Of a stretch of 64,000 bases of DNA, positions 43,902-54,102 are shown piece by piece. Source of the DNA: Kiloniella litopenaei. GTDB taxonomy: Bacteria > Pseudomonadota > Alphaproteobacteria > Kiloniellales > Kiloniellaceae. The stretch covers positions 124,001-188,000 of the forward strand of contig NZ_LANI01000005.1 in assembly GCF_000982415.1 (NCBI RefSeq), written 5' to 3'. Position numbers and translations under genes: made by a program. Below the pieces are notes generated by a model. The model was not told the origin of the DNA. It saw only the letters and a list, made by a program, of their open reading frames with translations, and did no database searches. Positions within the stretch are counted from its first letter, which is position 1. Each line of letters starts with the position of its first letter.

Positions 43902-45500
43902 ATGGGTATTGGGCGGGGACTGGCAGGTGTATATAGCCTGAGCAAAAACCTTCAGGAAATCAGAGGTTGGAAGCGCTACGGGATTGCCGTTGTTTTGGGC
44001 GGGCTGTCTGCAACCGCCTTTGCGCCTTTGTTTTTTATACCTCTTTTGATACCTGCCTTTGTCGGTCTTTTATGGCTTTGGAAAGGTGCTGAAACCCCTA
44101 AAAAAGCAGCCTTTATCGGGTGGGCATTTGGAACCGGATATTTTGCTGTTGGCCTCTATTGGGTTGGCGCAGCTTTTCTGGTTAATAGTGCCCGTCATGC
44201 TTGGTTAATGCCCTTTGCGATTCTTGCACTGGCTGCCGGCATGGGGCTTTTTCACCTTCTTCTCGGTTACGTAATGGGCCGCCTGAAGCTTCAGGGAATT
44301 GAACGTATCCTCGCTTTTGCGTCCCTATGGCTCTTTATCGAATGGTTTAGGTCATGGATTTTCACGGGATTTCCTTGGAATCTTCTTGGGGCGGTATGGA
44401 CTTTTTCTGACCAGATGCTTCAGTTTGCGAGTTTGACCGGGGTTTGGGGGTTAAGCCTTCTCACTCTTCTGGTTGCCAGTGTGCCATCGGTACTGTTTGA
44501 GGATCCTAAAGTCCCCTTTTCTGAAATGAAACGCCGTGTTGCCTTTGTCTTTCTTGTCTTGTGTGTGCCTGTTTTTGTTTGGGGTTACGGTGCCTTTCGA
44601 TTAAGCACTGCATCGACAGGTAGCGACGCCTTCGTCGACAACATCAAGATGCGTCTTGTACAGCCTAATATAAGGCAGGCAGATAAGTGGAAACCAGATC
44701 TGCGTGGGGAACATATTGTTACACAGATGGGGCTGAGCGCTGGTGAAGGGTTTCAGGACATAACCCATGTAATTTGGGCAGAAACGGCTGTACCATTTTT
44801 GTTGTCAGGGGATTCCGAGTTAAGATCAGTTGTATCCAGGGTGGTGCCGCCATCCGGTTATTTAATAACCGGCGCACCCAGAGTGGAAGAGCTTTCGGTT
44901 GAAGGGGGTGTTGAGAGACGTTTTCGCAACTCGATGCATGTTCTTGATCGTCGAGGTGAAATTATCGACACCTATGACAAGTTTCATCTGGTGCCTTTTG
45001 GTGAATACGTACCATTGAAAGATTGGGTGCCTTTCCTAAAAAAAATGACGGCTGGCAGTTCTGATTTTACACCTGGTGAAGGATTGCGAACGTTGAATGT
45101 TCCCGGGCTTCCCGGGGTAAGTATGTTGATCTGTTATGAAATTATTTTCCCGGGTGCTGTTGTGAATTCTTCTGAAAGGCCGGATTGGATACTTAATGCA
45201 ACCAATGATGGCTGGTTTGGTATTACCAGTGGTCCCTATCAGCATTTTGGTATGGCACAACTCAGGGCTGTTGAAGAAGGTCTTCCGGTGATCCGCGTTG
45301 CCAACACTGGCATTTCGGCCTCTATCGATGCTTATGGGCGGGTCGTCAAAAGTCTGGGCCTAGGGGAAAAGGGTATTGTTGATACGGAGCTTCCAAAAAA
45401 AATATCTGGGCAGACATTATTTTCTATTCTTGGAAATTTCTCCGTATTGATTCTCATAAGTCTGTTGTTACTACCGATGGTAATTTGGCGTAAAAGGTAG
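43902..45500 (+). CDS. lnt: Apolipoprotein N-acyltransferase
   Basis: Inner-membrane enzyme adding the third acyl chain to lipoproteins. The 532-aa product has several N-terminal membrane segments (about 25-215), a periplasmic nitrilase-like domain with the Glu-Lys-Cys triad (E in IWAETAVPF near 293, K in YDKFHLVPFGEYVP near 359, C in MLICYEIIF near 411), and a C-terminal membrane helix. It starts six bases after corC and is the last gene of the miaB operon. Confidence 0.95.
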   Translation: MGIGRGLAGVYSLSKNLQEIRGWKRYGIAVVLGGLSATAFAPLFFIPLLIPAFVGLLWLWKGAETPKKAAFIGWAFGTGYFAVGLYWVGAAFLVNSARHAWLMPFAILALAAGMGLFHLLLGYVMGRLKLQGIERILAFASLWLFIEWFRSWIFTGFPWNLLGAVWTFSDQMLQFASLTGVWGLSLLTLLVASVPSVLFEDPKVPFSEMKRRVAFVFLVLCVPVFVWGYGAFRLSTASTGSDAFVDNIKMRLVQPNIRQADKWKPDLRGEHIVTQMGLSAGEGFQDITHVIWAETAVPFLLSGDSELRSVVSRVVPPSGYLITGAPRVEELSVEGGVERRFRNSMHVLDRRGEIIDTYDKFHLVPFGEYVPLKDWVPFLKKMTAGSSDFTPGEGLRTLNVPGLPGVSMLICYEIIFPGAVVNSSERPDWILNATNDGWFGITSGPYQHFGMAQLRAVEEGLPVIRVANTGISASIDAYGRVVKSLGLGEKGIVDTELPKKISGQTLFSILGNFSVLILISLLLLPMVIWRKR

Positions 45501-45615
45501 CAAAAAGCCCAAAAAATACACTCTTTTGGTAGAAATAAGTTGACCACATACGATAGTATGCATAATTATACTCGTATAGATGGTTGCTTGTGTGCAGTTT
45601 AGAAAGAGTAAAATT

Positions 45616-46098
45616 ATGGGTCGAGTACAAGAAAACGAACCAGTTCGTGGTAAAGGCAAACCAAATCCTGTTGATGTTCATGTTGGAAGCAGAGTTCGAT
45701 TGCGTCGGACCCTACTAGGCATGAGCCAGGAGAAGCTTGGCGAAGCTATTGGTCTGACTTTCCAGCAGGTCCAGAAATACGAACGCGGAGCAAACCGTGT
45801 GGGCGCCAGTCGTTTGTATGACTTGGCACGTGTTCTCGAAGTGCCTGTGGGCTATTTCTTCGCGGATATGCCCGATGAAGTTGCTTCGCAGTCACCTGTT
45901 CGCTTGCGCGAAATGAGTGAAGAGAAGGTTGAAGCTTTTGTTCACGAAGCTGATCCAATGGCGAAGCGTGAAACGCTTGAGTTGGTCCGTGCTTATTACA
46001 AAATTGTTGACCCACAGGTGCGGAAGCGTCTTTTTGAGATGACAAAAGCCTTGGGAACTGCTGCTGAAGCTGCTTCTGAAGAAGCGGCAAAAGCATAA
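45616..46098 (+). CDS. XRE-family helix-turn-helix regulator
   Basis: A 160-aa protein with one Cro/C1-type HTH ([59 protein letters not shown], about 25-85) followed by a helical C-terminal region ending in an Ala/Glu-rich tail. This short XRE family is common in alphaproteobacteria just upstream of metK, and often carries out conserved developmental or envelope regulation. ATG 45616 is chosen because it follows AGAG; an upstream frame adds 12 residues. It has its own terminator. Confidence 0.85.
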   Translation: MGRVQENEPVRGKGKPNPVDVHVGSRVRLRRTLLGMSQEKLGEAIGLTFQQVQKYERGANRVGASRLYDLARVLEVPVGYFFADMPDEVASQSPVRLREMSEEKVEAFVHEADPMAKRETLELVRAYYKIVDPQVRKRLFEMTKALGTAAEAASEEAAKA

Positions 46099-46180
46099 TC
46101 CTTTTAGGGCAACAGCAGGAATTATCAGCTTAAATTTTGCTTTCTCAATGAATTGGTAATTTAAGCATTGCATTATAGAG

Positions 46181-46208
46181 CGCGATCAGGCATTCCTGAT
46201 CGCGTTTT
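46181..46208 (+). terminator. Terminator after the XRE gene
   Basis: A 10-bp perfect stem CGCGATCAGG/CCTGATCGCG (46181-46190 with 46195-46204), a 4-nt loop and a T4 run. Confidence 0.8.
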
Positions 46209-46302
46209 GCATTATATGCATTTTGCGTTATATAGTGCATTTGGTCGGGCATGGGTCGCATTATCGTTACTTTCCGGTGCCACGATCAATTTTTTTTATA
46301 AT
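46208..46302 (+). promoter_or_regulatory. metK leader: two hairpins, U8 tract and a -10-like hexamer
   Basis: The first hairpin is a 10-bp stem with one G-U pair (46208-46217 with 46230-46239). The second pairs 46242-46251 with 46278-46288 (TGGTCGGGCA with TGCC-A-CGATCA, one bulged A) and is followed after one base by a T8/T9 run, as in an intrinsic terminator. A perfect TATAAT (46297-46302) lies 20 bp before the metK GTG. Four copies of TGCATT occur between 46169 and 46241. It could be an attenuator or riboswitch-like leader, or a promoter with an operator; I could not match it to SAM-II or SAM/SAH riboswitches by eye. Confidence 0.45.
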
Positions 46303-46321
46303 CATATAGAAAGGGGTTGTC

Positions 46322-47494
46322 GTGCGACTTGGCAGCTATCTTTTCACAAGCGAGTCCGTGTCTGAAGGGCACCCTGACAAAGTTTGTGATCGTGTATCAG
46401 ATTCTATCGTAGATCTATACCTCTCTCACGATCCGCAGTCTCGTATTGCGGTTGAGACACTTGCAACAACAAACCGGATCGTTTTGGCCGGTGAAGTTCG
46501 TGGTCCTGCTTCGGTAACACCAGATGTAATTGAAGAAGTGGCCCGTCAGGCTGTTCGTGACATTGGCTATGAACAAGACGGTTTTCATTGGAAAAACATG
46601 GATGTGCAGAACTTTATCCATGAGCAATCCGTTGATATCGCCCAGGGCGTAGATGCCGCTGGTAATAAAGACGAAGGTGCTGGTGACCAGGGTATCATGT
46701 TTGGTTATGCCTGTAAGGAAACCGACGGTTACATGCCTGCGCCGATTTTTTATTCTCATAATATTTTACGGTCACTTGCTGAGGTTCGTCACTCAGGTGA
46801 GGAGCCAGGCCTTGGTCCGGATGCGAAAAGCCAGGTAACACTGGAATATGTCGATGGTAAGCCTGTTCGTGCTACATCTGTTGTTGTGTCCACTCAGCAT
46901 GCTGAGGGTATGGATAATGACCAGATTCGTGAAATCGTTCGTCGGCATGTTGAAAAAGAACTGCCACAGGGGTGGATGTGTTCTGACGACGAATTTTATG
47001 TGAATCCAACAGGCCGCTTTGTTATTGGAGGCCCTGATGGTGATGCAGGTTTGACAGGCCGTAAGATTATTGTTGATACATACGGTGGTGCGGCTCCACA
47101 TGGTGGTGGTGCTTTCTCGGGTAAAGATCCGACCAAGGTTGACCGTTCAGCTGCCTATGCCGCACGGTATCTGGCAAAGAACGTTGTCGGTGCTGGCCTC
47201 GCAGAACGCTGCACAATTCAGGTTTCTTATGCGATCGGTGTGTCCAAACCGCTTTCACTTTATGTGAACACTCATGGCACAGGCCAGGTTGATGAGCAAA
47301 AACTTCCGGCTGCCCTGATGGATATCATGGATCTTTCGCCGCGCGGTATTCGCGAGCATCTGGCTTTGAACAAGCCTGTTTATGCGCGTACAGCGGCTTA
47401 CGGCCACTTTGGCCGCCGTCCGGAAGGTGATGGAGGTTTCTCTTGGGAGCGCCTTGATCTTGTGGATAACCTGAAGTCTGCTTTTAACCTTTAA
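46322..47494 (+). CDS. metK: S-adenosylmethionine synthetase
   Basis: Makes SAM from methionine and ATP. The 390-aa product starts with the hallmark [21 protein letters not shown] and contains the ATP/triphosphate motifs [12 protein letters not shown] (about 118-129) and [19 protein letters not shown] (about 262-280). GTG 46322 follows AAAGGGG (46311-46317) and decides the start. It lies in the common order xre-metK-trmB. Confidence 0.95.
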   Translation: MRLGSYLFTSESVSEGHPDKVCDRVSDSIVDLYLSHDPQSRIAVETLATTNRIVLAGEVRGPASVTPDVIEEVARQAVRDIGYEQDGFHWKNMDVQNFIHEQSVDIAQGVDAAGNKDEGAGDQGIMFGYACKETDGYMPAPIFYSHNILRSLAEVRHSGEEPGLGPDAKSQVTLEYVDGKPVRATSVVVSTQHAEGMDNDQIREIVRRHVEKELPQGWMCSDDEFYVNPTGRFVIGGPDGDAGLTGRKIIVDTYGGAAPHGGGAFSGKDPTKVDRSAAYAARYLAKNVVGAGLAERCTIQVSYAIGVSKPLSLYVNTHGTGQVDEQKLPAALMDIMDLSPRGIREHLALNKPVYARTAAYGHFGRRPEGDGGFSWERLDLVDNLKSAFNL

Positions 47495-47521
47495 GAGCTG
47501 AAGAAGACGTAGAGTAAGAAG

Positions 47522-48229
47522 ATGAGCGATCCTGTTAAGCGTAGTACTTTTTATGGCCGACGACAGGGTCGCCCTCTGCGGAAAAAGGCAACTGAGCTGG
47601 TCGAGACGGTTCTGCCAAAAATCCAGATAACACTGGGTGATCCCGAAAACATTGTGCCTTATAAACTGGACGAGATGTTTGGTCGTTCAGGGCAAGAAAC
47701 ATGGCTTGAAATCGGTTTTGGCGGTGGCGAACATCTGGCTTGGCAAGCCGAACACAATCCTGATGTTAACTTGATTGGGGCAGAGTATTTTATCAATGGT
47801 GTTGCCAGTTTGCTGGGCCATCTTGATGATAATGGTGCCGAGAACGTTCGTATCTATCGGGGTGATGTACGCGATATGATGCCATTCTTGCCGAAGAATT
47901 CTCTCAGTAAAGTTTTTATTCTTTTCCCTGATCCTTGGCATAAAGCCCGACATAACAAACGTCGTATTGTCCAAATCGAAACACTGGATCTGCTGGCTGA
48001 TTTGCTTGTGGATGATGGTGAGCTGCGGATGGCAACGGATGATATGGGGTATCTGCAATGGATGCTTGAAAGAACTGTTCCTCATCCATTGTTTAGCTGG
48101 CAGGCTGAATCAAAAAATGACTGGAACCAGCGCACAGAGGACTGGCCTAAGACCAGGTATGAAGAAAAGGCCCTGAATAAAGGCCTTAAGCCGGGATATT
48201 TACGTTTTAAAAGATTGCCGCGCACATAA
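47522..48229 (+). CDS. trmB: tRNA (guanine-N7-)-methyltransferase TrmB
   Basis: SAM-dependent methylation of G46 in the tRNA variable loop. The 235-aa product has a Rossmann methyltransferase fold with WLEIGFGGGEHL near residue 60, FPDPWHKARHNKRRIVQ near residue 140, and the C-terminal TRYEEKALNKG, all TrmB signatures. It follows metK, the SAM producer, by 27 bp. Confidence 0.95.
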   Translation: MSDPVKRSTFYGRRQGRPLRKKATELVETVLPKIQITLGDPENIVPYKLDEMFGRSGQETWLEIGFGGGEHLAWQAEHNPDVNLIGAEYFINGVASLLGHLDDNGAENVRIYRGDVRDMMPFLPKNSLSKVFILFPDPWHKARHNKRRIVQIETLDLLADLLVDDGELRMATDDMGYLQWMLERTVPHPLFSWQAESKNDWNQRTEDWPKTRYEEKALNKGLKPGYLRFKRLPRT

Positions 48230-48269
48230 GTCTTTAAAGTTACCGTTACCTCCTAAATATATGTTAAAC

Positions 48270-48399
48270 AGCGCTTTTCCTGCAGGAATAGAAAAGCGCT
48301 TGCACTGGAATGGGGCTAAGGTTACAGTGCGCGCGGGACACACTTTGTTGTAGCCCGCTACATCGAAGTTTTGAAAGCGGGCCTTAAGGCCCATTTTTT
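48270..48399 (+). promoter_or_regulatory. Structured leader of the rimP operon with terminator and alternative pairing
   Basis: Successive stems are: 48270-48279 with 48291-48300 (10 bp); 48302-48307 with 48325-48330 (6 bp); 48333-48337 with 48354-48358 (5 bp, extended by ACA/TGT inside). A GC-only terminator stem (48379-48383 with 48388-48392) is followed by T6. The segment 48353-48359 (GCCCGCT) can instead pair with 48376-48382 (AGCGGGC), which would break both the third stem and the terminator. This is the layout of an attenuator. Confidence 0.55.
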
Positions 48400-48484
48400 G
48401 TATCTAAATTCAGCGCCTTTTGTTGGTTTTGTATCTTTATATCAAAGATATAGCTCGGGCGCTTATGCAAACGGAGATGAGTTA

Positions 48485-49030
48485 TTGTTAGACGCTAAAG
48501 GGGGTACGATACCTCTTCTTGCCAAAACGAGTGACGGTAAAGCTGCTCAGATAGAGCAGATTATAGCCCCGACTCTGGCGTCTATGGGCTTTGATATCGT
48601 TCGTGTTATGATTACAGGTGGTGATGAGCGCAAAACGCTGCAGGTGATGGCTGAACATAGTGATCTTACCCAGATCATGACTGTCGATAACTGTTCAGAT
48701 ATCAGCCGCGCGATTGAAGCTCTTTTGGACGTGGAAGATCCAATTTCAGGGGCTTTTCGTCTGGAAGTTAGCTCACCTGGTATCGACCGCCCATTAACAC
48801 GCTTGTCGGATTTTCAGCGCTTTGCCGGTTTTGATGCGCGTGTTGAAATGTTGATTAATGTTGATGGGCGCAGACGTTTTAAAGGGCGTCTTCTAGGGGT
48901 TGAGGGAGAGGCTATTCACCTTGATCTCGAAGAGGAAGAGGCCGAAGTATATCTGGCTTTTCAGGACATGTCGCGCGCAAAGCTAATTTTGACCGATGAA
49001 CTGATTGCTGCAGCACAGGCCGGTGGATAA
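48485..49030 (+). CDS. rimP: Ribosome maturation factor RimP
   Basis: Assembly factor for the 30S subunit. From TTG 48485 the product is 181 aa: EQIIAPTLASMGFDIVRVMI starts the N-terminal domain, LEVSSPGIDRPLTRLSDFQRFAG is the family signature, and a C-terminal SH3-like domain follows. An upstream open frame reaches into the leader terminator and cannot be the true protein start. CGGAG (48472-48476) precedes TTG 48485 at good spacing; other nearby starts cannot be excluded. It is the first gene of the rimP-nusA-ylxR-infB-rbfA-truB-rpsO block. Confidence 0.85.
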   Translation: MLDAKGGTIPLLAKTSDGKAAQIEQIIAPTLASMGFDIVRVMITGGDERKTLQVMAEHSDLTQIMTVDNCSDISRAIEALLDVEDPISGAFRLEVSSPGIDRPLTRLSDFQRFAGFDARVEMLINVDGRRRFKGRLLGVEGEAIHLDLEEEEAEVYLAFQDMSRAKLILTDELIAAAQAGG

Positions 49031-49151
49031 CACGCTTGTGAATAATGCGTTGTGGCGAGGTGCTTATATGCCGCGCCATAGGATAAACAAGTAAAGTGAT
49101 GGTTTAGAAAATAGTTCTGACTGTCATGATAGATTGAGGATTTGAGGGCAA

Positions 49152-50702
49152 ATGGAAACGACTGCTCTTTATAGAACTGAACTTCTTCAGGTTGCTGAAG
49201 CTGTGGCTCGTGAAAAAAGCATTGAGCGCGATGAAGTGCTGGATGCAATGGAGCAGGCTATTTCCAAAGCTGGGCGCGCAAAATATGGTCATGAGCGTGA
49301 TATTCGCGCTGAAATTGACCGTAAAACCGGTGAAGTTAGATTGCGTCGTTATACAGAGGTTGTTGAGGAAGTTGAAAACGAACTGACACAAACAACGCTG
49401 AAAGATGCAAGAGTGCGTCAGGCTGATATCGAAATAGGTGAATTTTTCTTTGACGAATTGCCACCAATTGATCTTGGTCGTATTGCGGCTCAGACTGCAA
49501 AGCAGGTTATTGTCCAAAAAGTTCGTGATGCAGAGCGTGCCAGACAGTTCCGTGAATACAAGGACCGTGTTGGTGAAGTTATCAATGGTGTTGTTAAGCG
49601 GAACGAGTTTGGCAATGTTACTGTTGATTTGGGTAAAGCCGAAGCCATCATGCGCCGCGATGAAACACTTCCGCGTGAAAACTTCCGTAATGGTGATCGT
49701 GTTCGTGCCTATATCTATGATGTACGTGAAGAGCCTCGTGGCCCTCAGATCTTTGTTTCTCGTTCTCACCCACAGTTTATGGCGAAGCTTTTCTCACAGG
49801 AAGTGCCTGAAATTTATGATGGTGTGATTGAAATCAAAGCTGTTGCCCGTGATCCGGGAAGCCGTGCAAAAATCTCTGTTCTTTCTGAAGATGCATCAAT
49901 TGATCCTGTTGGTGCCTGTGTTGGTCTGCGTGGTAGTCGTGTTCAGGCGATTGTGACAGAACTTCAGGGCGAAAAGATTGATATTATTCCATGGTCACCT
50001 GACGTAGCGACATTTGTGGTGAATGCTTTGGCCCCTGCTGAAGTTTCCAAAGTTGTTCTGGACGAAGATTCAAAGCGTATCGAAGTTGTTGTTCCAGATG
50101 ATCAGCTATCTCTTGCAATTGGTCGTCGCGGTCAGAACGTTCGTTTGGCCTCTATTCTGACTGGTTGGGATATTGATATCATGACCGACGAAGAGGAATC
50201 TCGACGTCGTCAGGAAGAGATCAAACAGCGTTCACAGAACTTCATGGATGCACTTGATGTGGACGATGTGATTTCTCATCTTCTTGTTGCTGAAGGTTTT
50301 GAAAGCGTTGAACAGGTTGGATATGTTCCCGTTGATGAACTTGCTGCTATTGAGGGCTTTGACGAGGATATTGCTGAAGAACTTCGCAACCGTGCCCGCA
50401 CATACCTTGAAGCACATGAAAAAGAATTAGAAGAGTCTCGCCAGAGCCTGGGTGTTCAGGATGACTTGATGTCTGTAGAGGGGCTTTCATCTGAACAGGT
50501 GGTTCATTTGGGTGAGCAAGGTATTAAAACTCTGGATGATTTGGCTGATTTGGCTGGTGATGAGCTTGTCGAAATGCTTGGTGAAGAACTTGCACTGTCA
50601 GAAGACAAGGCAAATGAAATTATCATGGCTGCACGTGCACACTGGTTTGCAGATGAAGATGCGGCAGCGGCTGGATCTGATGAGTCAGAGGCAAGTGAAT
50701 AA
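49152..50702 (+). CDS. nusA: Transcription termination/antitermination factor NusA
   Basis: RNA polymerase-associated factor affecting pausing, termination and antitermination. The 516-aa product has the N-terminal polymerase-binding domain (1-125), an S1 domain (about 135-200), two KH domains (about 230-345; GACVGLRGSRVQAI and LAIGRRGQNVRLA), and two acidic helix-hairpin-helix repeats at the C-terminus (about 365-500). It starts at ATG 49152 after GAGGG. Confidence 0.95.
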   Translation: METTALYRTELLQVAEAVAREKSIERDEVLDAMEQAISKAGRAKYGHERDIRAEIDRKTGEVRLRRYTEVVEEVENELTQTTLKDARVRQADIEIGEFFFDELPPIDLGRIAAQTAKQVIVQKVRDAERARQFREYKDRVGEVINGVVKRNEFGNVTVDLGKAEAIMRRDETLPRENFRNGDRVRAYIYDVREEPRGPQIFVSRSHPQFMAKLFSQEVPEIYDGVIEIKAVARDPGSRAKISVLSEDASIDPVGACVGLRGSRVQAIVTELQGEKIDIIPWSPDVATFVVNALAPAEVSKVVLDEDSKRIEVVVPDDQLSLAIGRRGQNVRLASILTGWDIDIMTDEEESRRRQEEIKQRSQNFMDALDVDDVISHLLVAEGFESVEQVGYVPVDELAAIEGFDEDIAEELRNRARTYLEAHEKELEESRQSLGVQDDLMSVEGLSSEQVVHLGEQGIKTLDDLADLAGDELVEMLGEELALSEDKANEIIMAARAHWFADEDAAAAGSDESEASE

Positions 50703-50725
50703 ACAAAACCAGAGGATTAGATACT

Positions 50726-51385
50726 TTGGTTAAGTCTGTGACAACGAAAAAAGCTGAGGGAAAGAAAAAGGTCAGGAAGAAGCGAAAGAGCGAACCTGAA
50801 AGACGCTGTATTGCTTCTGGTGATCTTTTCCCTCAGTCGGCCCTGTTGAAGTTTGTGATTGGACCGGATGGAAATGTAGTACCGGATTTATTCGGAAAAC
50901 TGCCGGGACGCGGAATCTGGTTGTCTCCAAGCCGGGATATGGTAGAGAAAGCGTGTCATAAACAATTATTCGCTCGTTCGGCTAAAGCGAAGGTCAAAGT
51001 GCCCGATGATTTGATCGAGCAACTTGACGCGCAGCTAACGAAACGTTGCCTTGATGCTCTAGGTCTGGCAAAACGTGCAGGACATTTAGTAGCAGGGTTT
51101 GAAAAAACGAAAGCTTGGCTTTCTTCAGGGAACGTCAAGATACTTGTACAAGCCGCAGACGCGGCAGAAGATGGGCGCGGTAAAATTCGTGCGTTGGCCA
51201 GGGCTATCGATCCTGATTTGCCGATAAACGAAACCTTTACCGGGCATGAGCTAGGGCAAGCGCTAGGCCGGGATACCTGGGTACATGTAGCGCTTAGACC
51301 AAGTGGAATCGCTGATAGGTTCGCCGCTGATGTGGCGCGGTTGTTGGCTGTAAGAGGAATTGCGGGACACCCCGCCAAAAAGTAA
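50726..51385 (+). CDS. ylxR: YlxR (DUF448) and L7Ae-like RNA-binding protein
   Basis: A 219-aa protein with a basic N-terminal tail, a YlxR domain ([19 protein letters not shown] and [18 protein letters not shown], about 27-95), and an L7Ae/L30e-like half ([20 protein letters not shown], about 115-205). This fusion is usual between nusA and infB in alphaproteobacteria. The start is TTG 50726 with AGAGG upstream. Its 3' end is close to infB, with which it is surely co-transcribed. Confidence 0.85.
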   Translation: MVKSVTTKKAEGKKKVRKKRKSEPERRCIASGDLFPQSALLKFVIGPDGNVVPDLFGKLPGRGIWLSPSRDMVEKACHKQLFARSAKAKVKVPDDLIEQLDAQLTKRCLDALGLAKRAGHLVAGFEKTKAWLSSGNVKILVQAADAAEDGRGKIRALARAIDPDLPINETFTGHELGQALGRDTWVHVALRPSGIADRFAADVARLLAVRGIAGHPAKK

Positions 51386-51401
51386 GTGGACGCCTGAAAG
51401 A

Positions 51402-54074
51402 ATGACCTCGAGCAAGGACACCAATAAGAGCAAAAAGCCGCTGACATTAAGCCGGCCGAATACGCTTGAGTTGAAGAAAACTGTAGAAACCGGCCAGGTT
51501 AAGCAGAGCTTTAGCCATGGGCGGTCTAAATCCGTTACCGTGGAAGTAAAACGTAGCCGGACATTCGAACGCGGTGAGAGCGGACGTATGGCAGAAGTGA
51601 CGACGCCGGAACCAAGTTTGACCGAAGCGCCGAAGCCAGAGAAAAAAGCTCCTGCTGCTCCTAAGAAAGCGGCAAAGCTTGCGGCAACGCATGATGATCT
51701 GACAAACGCTGAAAAAGCAAAGCGTATGCAGGTTCTCGCGGCTGCACGTGAAGCTGAAGAAAGTAAGAAAAAGGCGGCAGAAGAAGAGAGAATCCGCCAG
51801 GAAGAAGAAAATAAACGTAAAGCTGCGATTCAAGCCGAAGAAGACGCTCGTCTTGCCGCTGAAGAAGCTGAACGGGTAAAAGCAGAAGAAGCTGCTGCGC
51901 GGGCTGAGAATGCCAAAAGCTCTATGGAAAAAGCTGAAGAGGAAGCGAAAGCTGCTGCACGAGCGACGACTGAAGCCCGTAAGAAGCGTGAGGCTGCAGA
52001 GCGTGCGCCGGATAACCGTCAATCCAAGCCGAAGCCAAAATCAAAGAAAAAAGCTAATGTTGCACCTGCTTCCGTTGGTGAAGCCATCGCGAATGAGCTT
52101 GGTGGTCGTGTGAAGCAGGGTAACAAACAGAATTTTGTACCCAAGCAGGCGACTGATAAAAATCAGGCGACTACAGAACGTCGTAATAAAGGCAAGCTGA
52201 CCATTGCAAGTGCGATGGATGAAGATGGGCGCCAGCGCTCTCTTGCTTCTGTGAAACGCCGTCGTCAGAAAAAGCTACAGCAAGAACGCGGTGCGCGTCC
52301 TTTGCCGACAAAAGTTTTGCGCGAAGTTATCCTGCCAGAAACAATTACGGTTCAGGAACTTGCCAACCGTATGGCGGAACGCGCGACTGAAGTTATCAAG
52401 CAGCTTATGAAGCTTGGCGTGATGGCAACAATCAATCAGACGATTGATGCTGATACTGCTGAATTGGTTGTTCAGGAACTTGGTCACACAATCAAACGTG
52501 TTACAGCTGCGGATGTTGAAGAAGGCATTCTTGGTAATCAGGACGAAACCGATGAAGAGCAGCAACCTCGTCCGCCGGTCGTTACCATCATGGGGCACGT
52601 GGATCACGGTAAAACATCTTTGCTGGATGCTATTCGTTCAGCGGACGTTGTTCGCGGAGAAGCTGGTGGTATTACCCAGCACATCGGTGCCTATCAGGTA
52701 AATCTGGCTTCTGGTAACAAGATTACCTTCCTGGATACACCGGGTCACGCCGCCTTTACTGAAATGCGTCTGCGTGGTGCAACTGTTACAGATATTGTGG
52801 TGCTGGTTGTGGCTGGTGATGATGGCATCATGGAACAGACTGTTGAAGCGATTAACCATGCTAAAGCATCTGAAGCGCCGATTATTGTTGCAATCAACAA
52901 AATGGATAAGCCCGACGCGAACGCGGATCGTGTGAGACAGGAATTACTTCAGCATGAATTGATCGTCGAAGAAATGGGCGGTGATATTCAGACTGTTGAG
53001 GTTTCAGCGAAAACCAAAATGGGTCTCGATAAGCTTGAAGAAGCGATCATGCTACAGGCTGAGTTGCTTGAACTGAAAGCGAATGCAAACCGTGCTGCTA
53101 TCGGTGCTGTGATTGAAGCCAAGCTTGATAAAGGCCGTGGTTCTGTCGCAACTGTACTGGTTCAAAAAGGAACGCTGAATGTTGGCGATATCTTTGTGAC
53201 AGGTAGCGAGTGGGGCCGTGTTCGTGCCATGACGAACGAACGCGGACAAAAGCTTAAGTCTGCGGGGCCGTCACTTCCGGTAGAGGTGTTGGGTCTAAAC
53301 GGTACGCCGAGTGCTGGTGATGACTTCATCGTTGTTGAGAATGATGCCAAAGCCCGCGAAATCGCGGCCTATCGTGAGCAGAAGAAAAAAGATCTTGCTG
53401 CTGCGGCAGCTGGTCGTGGTTCGCTGGAACAGATGTTGGCCAAACTGAAAGAAGGTAAGGCGGAAGAACTTCCGGTTATCGTCAAGGCCGATGTTCATGG
53501 TTCTATGGAAGCTATCGCAACGAGCTTGCAGAAAATGAACACTGACGAAGTTAAGGTGAACATTCTGCATACTGGCGTTGGTGCGATCAACGAATCCGAT
53601 ATTACCTTGGCTCAGTCTACGGGCGCTTTCGTTATTGCTTTTAACGTTCGTGCAAACCCACAGGCTCGTGAAATGTCCCGCCGTGAAAAGGTGGATATTC
53701 GTTATTATTCCATCATCTATAACGTTGTGGATGATGTGAAAGCAGCGATGAGTGGCCTTCTTGAGCCTGAACAGCGCGAGAAATTCACAGGTTATGCCCA
53801 GATCCGCGAAGTTTTCAACATTACCAAAGTTGGCAAAATTGCGGGTTGTATGATCACCGAGGGTTCCGTTCAGCGCGGATCCAAAGTTCGCTTGCTACGT
53901 GATAACGTGGTTATTCATGATGGTTCTCTGAAAACTTTGCGTCGCTTCAAAGATGAAGTGAAAGAAGTAAAAGAAGGTTATGAATGTGGTATGGCCTTTG
54001 AGAACTATTCAGACATTCAAGTGGGTGACCAGATTGAGTGTTACATCATCGAAGAAATCGCACGAGAGCTATAA
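51402..54074 (+). CDS. infB: Translation initiation factor IF-2
   Basis: GTPase that places initiator tRNA on the 30S subunit. The 890-aa product has a small N-terminal IF2-associated motif ([18 protein letters not shown]), a long Ala/Glu/Lys-rich coiled-coil-like stretch (about 90-210), the IF2_N domain, and the G domain with G1 GHVDHGKTS near residue 400, DTPGHA and NKMD, followed by domains II-IV. ATG 51402 is chosen because [17 protein letters not shown] fits alphaproteobacterial starts; an upstream frame adds 14 residues inside ylxR. Confidence 0.95.
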   Translation: MTSSKDTNKSKKPLTLSRPNTLELKKTVETGQVKQSFSHGRSKSVTVEVKRSRTFERGESGRMAEVTTPEPSLTEAPKPEKKAPAAPKKAAKLAATHDDLTNAEKAKRMQVLAAAREAEESKKKAAEEERIRQEEENKRKAAIQAEEDARLAAEEAERVKAEEAAARAENAKSSMEKAEEEAKAAARATTEARKKREAAERAPDNRQSKPKPKSKKKANVAPASVGEAIANELGGRVKQGNKQNFVPKQATDKNQATTERRNKGKLTIASAMDEDGRQRSLASVKRRRQKKLQQERGARPLPTKVLREVILPETITVQELANRMAERATEVIKQLMKLGVMATINQTIDADTAELVVQELGHTIKRVTAADVEEGILGNQDETDEEQQPRPPVVTIMGHVDHGKTSLLDAIRSADVVRGEAGGITQHIGAYQVNLASGNKITFLDTPGHAAFTEMRLRGATVTDIVVLVVAGDDGIMEQTVEAINHAKASEAPIIVAINKMDKPDANADRVRQELLQHELIVEEMGGDIQTVEVSAKTKMGLDKLEEAIMLQAELLELKANANRAAIGAVIEAKLDKGRGSVATVLVQKGTLNVGDIFVTGSEWGRVRAMTNERGQKLKSAGPSLPVEVLGLNGTPSAGDDFIVVENDAKAREIAAYREQKKKDLAAAAAGRGSLEQMLAKLKEGKAEELPVIVKADVHGSMEAIATSLQKMNTDEVKVNILHTGVGAINESDITLAQSTGAFVIAFNVRANPQAREMSRREKVDIRYYSIIYNVVDDVKAAMSGLLEPEQREKFTGYAQIREVFNITKVGKIAGCMITEGSVQRGSKVRLLRDNVVIHDGSLKTLRRFKDEVKEVKEGYECGMAFENYSDIQVGDQIECYIIEEIAREL

Positions 54075-54102
54075 TAGCTCTCGTCAGCGATGAAGGGATG
54101 AT

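Noticed and set aside
46099-46321. Known SAM-II or SAM/SAH riboswitch before metK
   Set aside because: The expected conserved segments were not found by eye; only generic hairpins and a U tract are present.
48301-48392. Initiator tRNA gene upstream of rimP, as in enterobacteria
   Set aside because: The paired segments lack a TTCGAATC-type T-loop and a proper anticodon arm.
48371-48484. Extended N-terminus of rimP
   Set aside because: The frame overlaps the leader terminator hairpin and T6 tract; homology to RimP begins near residue 60 of that frame.
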